A DNA stretch of 64,000 bases from Paenibacillus puerhi (GCF_009846885.1 NZ_WUWM01000002.1:62001-126000); one strand, 5' to 3'; shown: positions 23,775 to 32,138, counted from the stretch's first letter. Notes: generated by a model from the letters alone, not told the origin. Translations and numbers: made by a program.

Positions 23775-24917
23775 ATGTCTTCGAGAGTGCCCGGCAATAC
23801 CGGGATCCAGGTCAAGCGTGCAGCCTCACAAGCTAAGAAGTCGGCCGTTAAACGCCGTTCCTCCCCCTTACTTACGTTATTTTTCTATACGTTATTTGTT
23901 CTCATGCTGTTCGGCATGGCCTTCAGCTGCTGGTTCTTCCTCACGAAGCCCGGGACGGATCTAAGGTTCATGATGGCGGACACGCTGATCACGACCCAGC
24001 ATCGTCATTGGGCCAAGTATATGATCGGCAGCGCCGAACTCGAGAAGCGCGTTAACCGCTATTGGACACAGTTCGATGCCTATTCCGGTCTCAAGGATAA
24101 TGAAGATCTGGTCCAAGTGGAGGACAAGCCGACTGTCGTCCTGGAGAAACCGAAGCCCGCTATCGAGATCGAGGATATCCAGGGCACGAACTTCAAGGGC
24201 AAGCTTCTGATCGTTCATGATCCTAAGATGCTGCGCATCGCTGTACCCGGTACGGCCGGTAAAGGCGAGAAGGTATCCAGCATGGTCAAGCGGCTCGGAG
24301 CCAAGGCCGGGGTCAACGCCGGAGGGTTTGTCGATCCGGAGTGGAAGGGCAACGGCTTCCAGCCGACCGGACTGGTGATGTCCGGGGGGACGATCTATTA
24401 CAATGACGGCTCGATGAATACGTCCAATCATATCGTAGGGATCGATAAGGACGGCCGGATGGTCGCGGGGAAGTACACGCCTAAGCAGCTTCTGGATATG
24501 GGCGTTCAAGAGGCGGTCACCTTCGCCCCGAAATTCATCGTCAACGGAGTCGGGATGATCAAGAATCAGGCCGATGGCTGGGGGATTGCTCCCCGGACGG
24601 CTATGGCCCAGAAGGCCGATGGCACGATCATGTTCGCCATCATCGACGGCAGGCAGCCCGCTCATAGCATCGGCGCCACCTTATTCGACATCCAGAAGGT
24701 GTTTCTGGAGCATGGCGCCGTCACCGCAGCCAATCTGGACGGCGGCTCTTCCAGCGTGCTTGTCGTGGACGACAAGATTGTAAACAAGCCTTCAAGCGAA
24801 TATGGGGAAAGATATCTGCCTACAGCCTGGCTTGTGTTCGAGGAACCCGAGAATGTCGAGATTAAGAACATTTGGAAGGGCCTTGATCCGAGCAAGATTG
24901 ATCCGTCGAAGTGGTAG
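23775..24917 (+). CDS. Phosphodiester glycosidase (NAGPA) domain protein, membrane-anchored
   Basis: A 380-aa protein with a basic N-terminus, one membrane anchor near residues 36-60 (FYTLFVLMLFGMAFSCWFF) and a large extracytoplasmic domain. The NAGPA fold motifs are VNAGGFVDPEWKGNGF, APRTAMAQKADG and the signature NLDGGSSSVLVV near residue 322. Relatives cleave GlcNAc-phosphodiesters or act in exopolysaccharide and teichoic-acid processing; the substrate here is unknown. ATG at 23775 behind AAGGAAGG. It seems a single-gene transcript, followed closely by the MerR gene. Confidence 0.85.
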   Translation: MSSRVPGNTGIQVKRAASQAKKSAVKRRSSPLLTLFFYTLFVLMLFGMAFSCWFFLTKPGTDLRFMMADTLITTQHRHWAKYMIGSAELEKRVNRYWTQFDAYSGLKDNEDLVQVEDKPTVVLEKPKPAIEIEDIQGTNFKGKLLIVHDPKMLRIAVPGTAGKGEKVSSMVKRLGAKAGVNAGGFVDPEWKGNGFQPTGLVMSGGTIYYNDGSMNTSNHIVGIDKDGRMVAGKYTPKQLLDMGVQEAVTFAPKFIVNGVGMIKNQADGWGIAPRTAMAQKADGTIMFAIIDGRQPAHSIGATLFDIQKVFLEHGAVTAANLDGGSSSVLVVDDKIVNKPSSEYGERYLPTAWLVFEEPENVEIKNIWKGLDPSKIDPSKW

Positions 24918-24962
24918 CAGCAGGCGGCTAGAACCTTGACCGTTATTAAGAGGGGATAACTC

Positions 24963-25373
24963 ATGAAAGAAGGCTATCTGCGGGGTGAAATCGCCAAGAA
25001 AGCTAATGTGAACGCGGAAACTCTAAGATATTACGAGAAGCATGGGCTGATCCCCTCTCCAATGCGAACCGACTCGGGCTATCGTCTGTATTCGGAAGAA
25101 GTGCTGCATCTTCTTGCTTTTATCAAAAATGCCAAATCTTGCGGATTTACATTGAAGGAAATTAATAAGGCTCTGACCCAATCGGAAGCCTCCCATATCC
25201 GTATAGAAGATTTTGTAAACGTGATCGAGCGAAAGATCGACAGCCTCAACCGGGAGATAGCCGCTAGAGAGCGCACGAAGCAGCTCTTGTCCGACTTGAA
25301 ATCCAGTCTTCAGGCAGCGGAAAAGCATCCCGAGGTGCAAGAGGTTCTGCAGATCTTGAACATAAACTCATAG
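24963..25373 (+). CDS. MerR family transcriptional regulator
   Basis: A 136-aa regulator: winged HTH at residues ~5-40 (GEIAKKANVNAETLRYYEKHGLI), the RTDSGYRLYSEEVLHLLAFIK wing, and a long dimer helix. It lacks the C-terminal metal cysteines of MerR/ZntR and has only a short effector end, like the ProX or YhdM/aldehyde group. Its likely target is the promoter immediately downstream (25375-25406), which has the long spacer used by MerR proteins, so it probably controls the next gene and perhaps itself. Confidence 0.88.
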   Translation: MKEGYLRGEIAKKANVNAETLRYYEKHGLIPSPMRTDSGYRLYSEEVLHLLAFIKNAKSCGFTLKEINKALTQSEASHIRIEDFVNVIERKIDSLNREIAARERTKQLLSDLKSSLQAAEKHPEVQEVLQILNINS

Positions 25374-25374
25374 C

Positions 25375-25406
25375 TTGACCTTGTACCCGCCTACAGGCTT
25401 TATAAT
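25375..25406 (+). promoter_or_regulatory. MerR-type promoter with 20-bp spacer and internal dyad
   Basis: TTGACC (25375-25380) and TATAAT (25401-25406) are separated by 20 bases instead of 17. The spacer holds an imperfect dyad, CCTTGTA...TACAGG, which overlaps the -35 end. This is the operator geometry on which MerR proteins act by untwisting DNA. Confidence 0.7.
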
Positions 25407-25438
25407 GGCCTTATTCAACCTTGTAGGGGGTATTTATT

Positions 25439-26365
25439 TTGGAAAAAACCAGCCTCGACCAACTGATGGCGATCAAGAGCCACCTCAAGCAAACCAGCCA
25501 TTACGCTACCCAATCAACGGAGCAGATACGCCAAGATCTCGCCGCTGCAGCCACCCGATTCCCACAGCTTCCCTATACGCGGATCGAACAAACCTCCTTC
25601 GGGCAATTAACCGGGGAGTGGGTAAGCGATGCCAGCCGACTGCCAGTAAGCGAAAAGCGGGTCATCCTTTATTTCCATGGCGGGGGATTTATTGCAGGCA
25701 CTTGCGAATTTTATCGGGACTTGGCGGCAAGAGTTGCCAAAGCCAGCGGCGTCAAGGTACTCACGTTTGAATACCGTCTTGCCCCCGAGCATCGATACCC
25801 TGCCGCGAATGAGGATGCAATGCATGTCTACCGTCAGCTATTGGAAGAAGGTTACTCAGCCCGCCACATGGTGTTCGGAGGGGATTCCGTCGGCGCTACA
25901 CTTGCGCTTATGACCTTACTTACCTTGAGGGACGCGGGTGAAGAGCTTCCGGCAGGTGCTTTTCTCCTTTCTCCGCATACGGATCTGGTGCATCTGGACG
26001 GCGAATCGTATCAAAGCCGTGCGGAGCTAGATCCTACGGGAAGTAAGCAGAGCAGCGAGCGGATACTGGCTGATTATTTGGGAGGTTGGTCGGGGGAATT
26101 CCCGTCCTTGTTGTCACCTTTACGACTGGAACTAAAGAACCTGCCTCGACTGCTGATTCAAGTAGGCGATCATGAGGTGTTATTGAGCGATGCGATCCGA
26201 TTGGCAGAGCGAGCCCGAGCGGCAGGCGTTGACGTCTCGCTGGAGGTTTGGGAACAGATGTGGAGCGTATTTCAAGGCTTGGCCTACCTGCTGCCCGAGG
26301 CACGGCAGGCCATTGACCATATTGGCCGCTTTGTACAAAGCTGTCTGGACTCGGAGCCTTGTTGA
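25439..26365 (+). CDS. Alpha/beta hydrolase of the HSL (acetyl esterase) family, catalytic His replaced
   Basis: A 308-aa cytoplasmic alpha/beta hydrolase. It has the HSL oxyanion motif FHGGGF near residue 81, the nucleophile GDSVGA near 152, and the acid in VGDHEVLL near 245. The usual catalytic His (in M..HVFQ) reads MWSVFQ, with Ser277 in its place, so normal esterase activity is doubtful. Starts with TTG at 25439 behind GTAGGGGG. It is placed directly after the MerR gene and its long-spacer promoter, which suggests a small-molecule-induced detoxification role (inference). It could be a substrate-binding relic or have another His supply the function. Confidence 0.82.
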   Translation: MEKTSLDQLMAIKSHLKQTSHYATQSTEQIRQDLAAAATRFPQLPYTRIEQTSFGQLTGEWVSDASRLPVSEKRVILYFHGGGFIAGTCEFYRDLAARVAKASGVKVLTFEYRLAPEHRYPAANEDAMHVYRQLLEEGYSARHMVFGGDSVGATLALMTLLTLRDAGEELPAGAFLLSPHTDLVHLDGESYQSRAELDPTGSKQSSERILADYLGGWSGEFPSLLSPLRLELKNLPRLLIQVGDHEVLLSDAIRLAERARAAGVDVSLEVWEQMWSVFQGLAYLLPEARQAIDHIGRFVQSCLDSEPC

Positions 26366-26407
26366 CTATGGGAATTTTTATTATCGGTAAACGGAAGTGT
26401 AATGAAT

Positions 26408-26457
26408 TCCAAAAAAAGCAACGCAAGACCAGTTTTCTAATCTTGGGCTGCTTTTTT
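26408..26457 (+). terminator. Terminator after the hydrolase gene
   Basis: CCAAAAAAAGCAACGCAAGA pairs imperfectly with TCTTGGGCTGCTTTTTTGG, ending in a T-run. Confidence 0.75.
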
Positions 26458-26591
26458 GGAATACGATGACAGTGTATAAGGGATTATTCTTACTTATGTT
26501 CATATGTACATAAAATCTAGATTTTTTGCAGATGTCAAAACCTCTTTTTTAGTGACTTGCCTATCTATTTCGAGAAATCCAGAGAAAAACG

Positions 26592-26638
26592 AAGAACGGC
26601 TCTTTCGCTTTTAATGCGAACAGAGCCGTTTTTTTCCA
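26592..26638 (+). terminator. Second terminator-like hairpin
   Basis: AACGGCTCTTTCGC pairs imperfectly with GCGAACAGAGCCGTT around the loop TTTTAAT, followed by seven T. No gene ends right before it, so it may be left over from a lost gene. Confidence 0.65.
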
Positions 26639-26904
26639 TTGTTCCACGGAAGCGAAATCGGCTGCCACGGCTGAATTTAAGGGAATACGAGACTTGATTT
26701 GGTTTACATTAGCAGACTAACAATATTTGTTCCAATTACCGATCGCGGTTCGGCACAAACATTTCCACTCACTCCGTCTGCAAGGTTTTTTGCCATTTTT
26801 CCGTATTTTCCTTGCAGATAAATTCGAAAAAAATGCTTCAAATCCCTTGTGGATAAAGGGACTTTCTTTGTTCAGCAAGCCCTAGGTAAACCGTGCCCTA
26901 TGGG

Positions 26905-27480
26905 TTACTTAAAAGATGTTACTTCTAATATAACTTTAGAATAAGCGCTTGCATCACCTGGGAATGAATCCATAATGTATCTTATTTCACCATTCTTCAA
27001 TGGCATATTGGACGATTTCCAAGGGAACGTTCCGAGAAGATTATTGTTTTGATCAAAGAACTTTAAAGAAAATTCCAATGTGTGGATTACGTTTGAATTG
27101 GATTCCGGATTCACAGACACCATTCCGCCAATTAATGTATGGGATCCATCTTTAGCAACTTTGATAACTCCGACATGGACATTTGGATAATTTTGATCTG
27201 TAACATAATCGGATGAAGCCGGAACGTAGTTTATGTTTATTCTTTTTTGATCTTCATCGTAGTTTACGTATGCCCCCAGGTTCTCAGAAATGAACCGAAC
27301 AGGGACATAAGCGTGGCCATTGTAATTTAAAGTTACATATTCTTCACCTAGGACTTTTACCTGTTCATTAATTTTATAGTCCACTGGGAATAAAAAAGCT
27401 TGCAACGTATCAGATGCATATACTGCCGTTGAAGCTGAGATTATCACACCACTAATTAGTCCCATAAAATACTTTCTCAT
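26905..27480 (-). CDS. Secreted stalk-domain (copper amine oxidase N-like) protein
   Basis: A 191-aa exported protein: signal peptide MRKYFMGLISGVIISASTAVYAS, then the 'stalk' domain (VTLNYNGHAYVPVRFISENLGAYVNYDEDQKRINI) common in Paenibacillus surface proteins, then a C-terminal beta domain (HTLEFSLKFFDQNNNLLGTFPW) like FxLYD. No enzymatic site. Probably a cell-surface or extracellular structural protein. It has low GC compared with housekeeping neighbours. Confidence 0.82.
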   Translation of the reverse strand: MRKYFMGLISGVIISASTAVYASDTLQAFLFPVDYKINEQVKVLGEEYVTLNYNGHAYVPVRFISENLGAYVNYDEDQKRININYVPASSDYVTDQNYPNVHVGVIKVAKDGSHTLIGGMVSVNPESNSNVIHTLEFSLKFFDQNNNLLGTFPWKSSNMPLKNGEIRYIMDSFPGDASAYSKVILEVTSFK

Positions 27481-27631
27481 AATTTCCCTCCCTTTATATA
27501 ATATATAATATCTTCATTATACAACAGTTTTGAATATCGGAAATAATAATTTTCCAGAAAATCATAAAAATGGGCAAAAAAAATATCCAATCCACTAATA
27601 TTAGTAGATTGGATCGACTTTCAACCATTCA

Positions 27632-28339
27632 TTATAGTTGTACGTTATTCACGACTTCTACCATTGCTGCAAGTTTACGGGTATGCGAAGTAGAGAATAC
27701 CCCTGGCACGTTCATTTGTGCTGCATTTGCGCCATCCAGAAAAATACCATCTCTCATGTTGGATTCTATGCCTTTGCAAGCAGTTCTAAACTGAGCCGCA
27801 GTACATTCAGTTGTGCTTACCACAAGGAATATATTTAATCCGTCATTCCAGAGTAATCCGGAACGGTACCAAGATTGATCGATGACGGGCATTCCTTCAT
27901 TTTTCGCAGTTGTATGCCAATTGCTAGTAGTATCTTGAAGGTTCATGCTGATCCCACCTTGTGCCCAATACTTATCGCCGTAAGCAACCCAAAGCGTGGC
28001 TTCATCACCTTTTTTTGTTACTTGAACGAAATATCCGCGGGTTGTTTTATTCCATACTAGAGTGCCCCTAGATACATCCTGCGTACCACCACTTCCATAA
28101 TCCGAGAAGGTTCCATTTACTGGAACATTATCATTTACAGCAATAGAATATACATACGGTCCCCCACTATGGCCGCTTACGGGTACATCCTCGAAGAATC
28201 CACCATTCATTCCAAGTTTTCCAGATCCCGGTACGCTCTGTCCATTCAAGTAAGTTAACTTAATGTTATTCGGTGAAGTTTTAATAATCTTAAGATCAAC
28301 ACCATTAATTGTTTTCGAACTGTAAACATAGTAAGCCAT
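27632..28339 (-). CDS. Phosphodiester glycosidase-like (NAGPA fold) protein, no signal peptide
   Basis: A 235-aa protein with LGMNGGFFED near residue 45 and GIFLDGANAAQMN near 205, the two halves of the NAGPA-type active region, and RKLAAMVEVV at the end. No signal sequence is seen, so it may be cytoplasmic or exported by an unusual route such as phage-type lysis. GGAGG lies nine bases before the ATG at 28339. It is a second, much shorter NAGPA-like gene in this window. Function unassigned, fold by motif only. Confidence 0.65.
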   Translation of the reverse strand: MAYYVYSSKTINGVDLKIIKTSPNNIKLTYLNGQSVPGSGKLGMNGGFFEDVPVSGHSGGPYVYSIAVNDNVPVNGTFSDYGSGGTQDVSRGTLVWNKTTRGYFVQVTKKGDEATLWVAYGDKYWAQGGISMNLQDTTSNWHTTAKNEGMPVIDQSWYRSGLLWNDGLNIFLVVSTTECTAAQFRTACKGIESNMRDGIFLDGANAAQMNVPGVFSTSHTRKLAAMVEVVNNVQL

Positions 28340-28662
28340 TTGTCATTACCTCCGTTTTGTTTTTGGGCGGCCGCTTACTATTTAAAGTGAAATATCCCCT
28401 AGTTAAAAACAACCATTTATCGAAAATATTATTAAAAAGTTTTACGACCTCTACTAGGATAGGGATACTCAGTAGATTACAAAAAATTGTTTTAATTTCC
28501 TATAATTTATTTTTCTTTGCTATAATACAAAAAAAACAACGATTCCCTTTAAATGGTTATTTTCCCAAAAAGAATAGAAGCATATGTTTTATTGGGTTGT
28601 TTTTTGAGATTCTAAATTCACTTCAATAATAGAAGGATCCAACATAATAGAGGTGAATTGTG
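28340..28662. other. Divergent promoter region between the NAGPA-like gene and the sigma locus
   Basis: 323 AT-rich bases. A good plus-strand -10 TATAAT occurs at about 28521, ahead of the sigma factor gene at 28663. No ORF is supported. Confidence 0.45.
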
Positions 28663-29262
28663 ATGGCTCTTACAGAAGTTCAAAGAGGAAGATTTTACGA
28701 ATATAGCGTTGAGAATCGATCCGTTTTTTCAGATCGTGTTATCCAAGATTTCTTCCAAAAGGAGTTGAACATCGAACTCCTTTTAAAGACACTTGATGGC
28801 GATACAGATAGTCAAAAGGAACTAGAAGAGCGGTTTCGAAAACACTTCTTCCGAGTGCGGTTTATTAAATTCATAGTATCAACCATCAAATATTGTACGA
28901 TTGATCAGACGCGATACAACCAAAAGAACGATACGCGGAATCAACTTATTTTTGATCGCCCTGCCTCGGAAGATGGAGACGGAACGCTCGGTGAATTGCT
29001 TTTATGCACTAAAATGAAGCCGGAATCTGAACCCATCTTTTCAGATCCAGTTCAATTCCAAACGTCATTTTCTAACGATGTCCTGGCAAACGCGTTTGCT
29101 GCACTCACTCAAAAACAACAACTTATCGCAACTCTATGCTACGCCCTATGTTATCAAGATAATGAAATCGCCAAAATCATCGGTGTATCCCCTCAGGCAG
29201 TTTGCAAAACTAGAAATTTGGCATTGCAAAAACTGCGCCTTGCAATGCTCGAGAGGAGGTGA
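28663..29262 (+). CDS. Sigma factor subunit, SigO (YvrI)-like
   Basis: A 199-aa protein with a C-terminal sigma region 4 HTH (KQQLIATLCYALCYQDNEIAKIIGVSPQAVCKTRNLALQKL). Its N-terminal half lacks a clear region 2. The genes that follow encode a YvrJ-like membrane peptide and an RsoA-like region 2 protein. B. subtilis uses just this split arrangement, SigO plus RsoA, to form one acid-stress-responsive sigma factor. ATG at 28663 has AGAGGTGA; a GTG at 28660 is too near the site. The likely targets include the neighbouring secreted protein genes (inference). Confidence 0.72.
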   Translation: MALTEVQRGRFYEYSVENRSVFSDRVIQDFFQKELNIELLLKTLDGDTDSQKELEERFRKHFFRVRFIKFIVSTIKYCTIDQTRYNQKNDTRNQLIFDRPASEDGDGTLGELLLCTKMKPESEPIFSDPVQFQTSFSNDVLANAFAALTQKQQLIATLCYALCYQDNEIAKIIGVSPQAVCKTRNLALQKLRLAMLERR

Positions 29263-29267
29263 CTTCA

Positions 29268-29441
29268 TTGGACAACACTCAATATTTATTTACAGCAGTT
29301 AGTCAAGTTGGATTTCCAATCGTACTTACCGGATACCTACTTATTCGCTTTGAAAAAAAGATCGAAACGCTAACCGAAAGCATTTCGAAACTGGCAGATG
29401 TCATTATTAAAAAGATGAGTGAGGAAAGCCATGGGAAATGA
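29268..29441 (+). CDS. yvrJ: YvrJ family small membrane protein
   Basis: A 57-aa protein with one hydrophobic helix, AVSQVGFPIVLTGYLLIRFEKKIETLTESI, which is the YvrJ family pattern (GFPI...YLL.R.E.K...LT.SI). It starts with TTG at 29268, eight bases after AGGAGG within the end of the sigma gene. Its end overlaps the next gene by eleven bases. YvrJ accompanies the SigO/RsoA genes in B. subtilis; its biochemical role is not known. Confidence 0.8.
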   Translation: MDNTQYLFTAVSQVGFPIVLTGYLLIRFEKKIETLTESISKLADVIIKKMSEESHGK

Positions 29442-29862
29442 ACTATTCGATTTGGTCCAAAGAGCTCAGAGCGGCGAGAGCGAAGCCATGCAGGAAATTA
29501 TCTCTTTATTTATGCCAGCAATCCGATGTGCAAGGTCCAAATTTAAAACGGATCGGCAGGATGATCTTGAGCAAAACATTGTCGAGATGATTTTGAAGAA
29601 GATAATGACTTACGATTTGAATCAAACTCCTGATTTCTCAGCTTATTGTCGCCAGCTAAACGAATTACGACCCATAAATGGACCGTGGAAGAAGTCAGAA
29701 TTAGACAAAATCTGGTGCTACAAGATTCTGGACAAGTCAAAAGTTCTACAGCATTAAGATTTACGTGCGGTAACGCCCTTAATCTATACACACGTTAATC
29801 CATATGGCACATTCCAATTGGACATGAAGGAAAGACTTCCATTGGAAGGTGAACTTGCATGA
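29431..29862 (+). pseudogene. RsoA-like (HTH_16) protein gene, frameshifted
   Basis: From ATG 29431 the first ~75 residues match the RsoA/HTH_16 type: ELFDLVQRAQSGESEAMQEI, KFKTDRQDDLEQNIVEMILKKI, DFSAYCRQL. The open frame then goes to a stop at 29757 through an unlikely sequence. In the frame shifted at about 29658 a better protein continues (THKWTVEEVRIRQNLVLQD...KSSTALR, to 29798). The original frame resumes after the stop at 29757 as [17 protein letters not shown]...[10 protein letters not shown], to 29862. Together this looks like one longer gene broken by one- and two-base losses, or a region 2 protein fused to a decayed element. The 108-aa product may still work as RsoA, since that protein is short (79 aa). 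Confidence 0.6.
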
Positions 29863-30168
29863 TTGAAAAACACGTATCTGCAAAAAGAAAGTCCGGGAGC
29901 TGAATTTTCAGAACATGATGATCGTGAAAACACTCATGTATACAGGTAGCTATGCTAGGATTACCCGAACTAACAGAAGCGGTTCCATTGTTTCTGAGCA
30001 CTGCAGGTCATAATGCCATAATGTGATTCATCCCCTTTATCCGGAATACAAGAGAGCCTTGGTTCTCATTCGAGCCATAGGCTTTTTTGTTATCCTAAGA
30101 GAGTAGCCCCCCATATTGGGGCTGCTTTTGCTTATTGCAAAATGCACGCACTTTGCCGGCCCTTCTAT
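29863..30168. other. Intergenic region with two terminator-like hairpins
   Basis: No gene is supported. Hairpins GCCTTGG/CCATAGGC with a T6 run (about 30056-30091) and AGCCCC/GGGGCT followed by GCTTTT (about 30106-30131) occur in series. Confidence 0.5.
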
Positions 30169-30420
30169 TTAACGTCCTCGATCCCGATCTTCATCATGCT
30201 GCGAATACCGCTCTTGCAAGTTAGCTTGTTCCCGCATTTTTCGTTTAAATTCCTCCTGCTACATCTGATTTCGTTCTTGGTCAATCGCTTTGAAAGCCCG
30301 GTCGATAGCCTTAAACGTGCTTTGCAACGCGGACAGATCTTTCTCGATCTTCGGCACTTCGCTAGCTGGTGGCGTTCCACGCTGCTCGGCCCCGATCAGC
30401 TGCTCAACAGATTCTTTCAT
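30169..30420 (-). pseudogene. Short charged coiled-coil ORF interrupted by one in-frame amber codon
   Basis: Read from ATG at 30420 the frame is MKESVEQLIGAEQ..., continuing through EVPKIEKDLSALQSTFKAIDRAFKAIDQ up to Met53. It then meets TAG at 30259-30261 and goes on coherently as QEEFKRKMREQANLQERYSQHD to a stop at 30169. The sense on both sides of the stop is the same charged helical type, and CAG would restore an 83-residue protein. A point-mutated pseudogene or C-terminal remnant of a larger protein is the simplest reading. Not recognised. Confidence 0.55.
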
Positions 30421-30484
30421 TTTTCCAATAATAGCATTATAATTGATTTATTTGGAACCATATGTTTAATGAGGAGCCTACTAA

Positions 30485-30901
30485 GTGAAAAAGATTTCCA
30501 CTTTTTTATGCGGCTGTTTGATAGGCTTGACGGCATATAGTACGAGTCTATGGATTGAATATCTATTTGCTCACTCTGTAAGAATGGCCGCTATACGCCA
30601 AGGTGAATTTTCCTATCTACTTACACTGATAACGACGGCTATCCTCATGTCCACGTTCTACAGGCTTTCAGATTTACACATAACTCGAAAAAATCTGTTT
30701 GGTTTAACTTTTACGGGGGGAATTAGCTTTATTTTGTTCTTTCTGGCCGGTCAAAGGATCATTCAGGATATAACGGCATCGGACTTTCACTTTTTGATTG
30801 GATATGAGCAATCTTACTGGTTTACGGCTATGAAAGGATTAGTCCTAAGCACAGTCATTTTTTTCGTTGGAACCTTTCTCAATTCTATCAAATACGTATA
30901 A
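30485..30901 (+). CDS. Hypothetical membrane protein
   Basis: A 138-aa protein with four predicted membrane helices (FLCGCLIGLTAYSTSLWIEYLF; YLLTLITTAILMSTF; FGLTFTGGISFILFFLAG; GLVLSTVIFFVGTFL). It starts with GTG at 30485 behind GAGGAG. No family recognised. It is alone on its strand, between the decayed region and a GH43 gene. Confidence 0.65.
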   Translation: MKKISTFLCGCLIGLTAYSTSLWIEYLFAHSVRMAAIRQGEFSYLLTLITTAILMSTFYRLSDLHITRKNLFGLTFTGGISFILFFLAGQRIIQDITASDFHFLIGYEQSYWFTAMKGLVLSTVIFFVGTFLNSIKYV

Positions 30902-31024
30902 TATTGAAAAAAATTGTGCAATTGTCTCATATGAAGGTTGTTAGACAAAGGTTATGATAAGCTTTAGACAGCTTGTCCAGAAAATCAGTTAGACTGGCAA
31001 AATTTGAAACGAGGAGAATCCATC

Positions 31025-32002
31025 ATGACAAATGTTCCCCTGCCCAAACAACCGTTAGTCTCTCATCTGTTTACTGCCGATCCGTCTGCGCATGTTTTCG
31101 AAGGGAAAATATACATATATCCTTCTCACGATCTGGATCACGACGGGCCGGATAACGACAACGGGGATCAGTATGCTATGGAAGATTACCATGTCTTTTC
31201 CATGGATAATTTCGATTCGCCCGTCGTTGATCATGGGCAAGTTCTCCATCTAAACGACATCCCTTGGGCATCCAAACAACTATGGGCGCCAGATGCTGCA
31301 GTCAAGGATGGTACGTACTATTTATTTTTTCCTGCGCGTGACCATGAGGGGATATTCAGAATCGGGGTAGCTGAGGGCGCATCGCCGGCGGGTCCATTTA
31401 CACCGCATGAGAATTACATTAAGGGAAGCTTTAGCATCGACCCAGCCGTGTATGTGGAGGAGGATAACAGCGTATATGTAAGCTTTGGCGGTCTTTGGGG
31501 CGGTCAGTTGGAGAAGTGGCAGTCCGGTACTTTCGATCCCAATGTCACTGGGCCGGCTCCGGATGAGCCTGCGTTGGGGCCGCGCTTGGCATTAATGAGC
31601 GAGGATATGCGGTCGTTTCAAGCTACATGGGAAATCTCCATTCTTGATGAGGAAGGTAAGCCCATCCTCGCTGGAGACGAAGACCGCAGATACTTTGAAG
31701 GTCCATGGATCCATAAGTATAACGGTCTTTACTATTTATCCTATTCGACAGGCACTACTCACAAGATTGTGTATGCGGTAAGCCAAAATCTGAAGGGGCC
31801 GTATACGTTCAAGGGAACGATTTTGACTCCGGTAATCGGTTGGACTACCCATCACTCCATTGTTTCGTTTGAAGATAAATGGTACTTGTTTTACCATGAT
31901 TGCTCCTTGTCGGATGGCGTGAATCATAAACGCTGCGTGAAGTATACGGAATTGAGATATAACGAAGACGGGACGATTCAGACAATCGATCCTTATAAGT
32001 AA
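31025..32002 (+). CDS. GH43 family glycoside hydrolase (beta-xylosidase/arabinofuranosidase type)
   Basis: A 325-aa protein of the five-bladed propeller family 43. The catalytic triad positions are visible: Asp in FTADPSAHVF near residue 18, Asp in LWAPDAAVKDG near 92, Glu in RRYFEGPWIHK near 220. No signal peptide, so it probably acts on imported oligosaccharides. ATG at 31025 has GAGGAG; an ATG at 31004 has no ribosome site. A single gene followed by a strong terminator. The family is certain; substrate (xylo- or arabino-oligosaccharide) is not. Confidence 0.9.
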   Translation: MTNVPLPKQPLVSHLFTADPSAHVFEGKIYIYPSHDLDHDGPDNDNGDQYAMEDYHVFSMDNFDSPVVDHGQVLHLNDIPWASKQLWAPDAAVKDGTYYLFFPARDHEGIFRIGVAEGASPAGPFTPHENYIKGSFSIDPAVYVEEDNSVYVSFGGLWGGQLEKWQSGTFDPNVTGPAPDEPALGPRLALMSEDMRSFQATWEISILDEEGKPILAGDEDRRYFEGPWIHKYNGLYYLSYSTGTTHKIVYAVSQNLKGPYTFKGTILTPVIGWTTHHSIVSFEDKWYLFYHDCSLSDGVNHKRCVKYTELRYNEDGTIQTIDPYK

Positions 32003-32082
32003 AAGCTTGCTCAACAGGGGCAGTCGCTTCAACAAGCGCTGGCCCTGCAGTAGCCTTATGTTCCATAGGCTATCGGCTAATG

Positions 32083-32127
32083 GCGCCTCCCTGCTGCTCG
32101 GCTTCTGCAGCAGGGAGGCGCTTCTTT
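32083..32127 (+). terminator. Strong bidirectional terminator
   Basis: GCGCCTCCCTGCTGC (32083-32097) pairs with GCAGCAGGGAGGCGC (32107-32121), followed by TTCTTT. It lies between the convergent GH43 and YtxH genes. Confidence 0.85.
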
Positions 32128-32138
32128 CCTTATTTTGC

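Larger units (their letters stand above)
26366..26904. other. 539-base intergenic region with two terminators and an inverted repeat
   Basis: No gene is supported. It contains the hairpins at 26408-26457 and 26592-26638 and a loose inverted repeat CTGCAAGG (near 26779) / CCTTGCAG (near 26811). The remainder is AT-rich and may hold remnants of earlier insertions. Confidence 0.45.

Noticed and set aside
25431-25440. Another TATTTATTTT sequence
   Set aside because: No -10 at 15 bases; it lies at the start codon of the hydrolase gene. The copy near 31318 inside the GH43 gene also lacks a -10.
30142-30540. Plus-strand 132-codon frame
   Set aside because: It covers the complement of the charged pseudogene frame and a gene start region, and has no ribosome site or motif.
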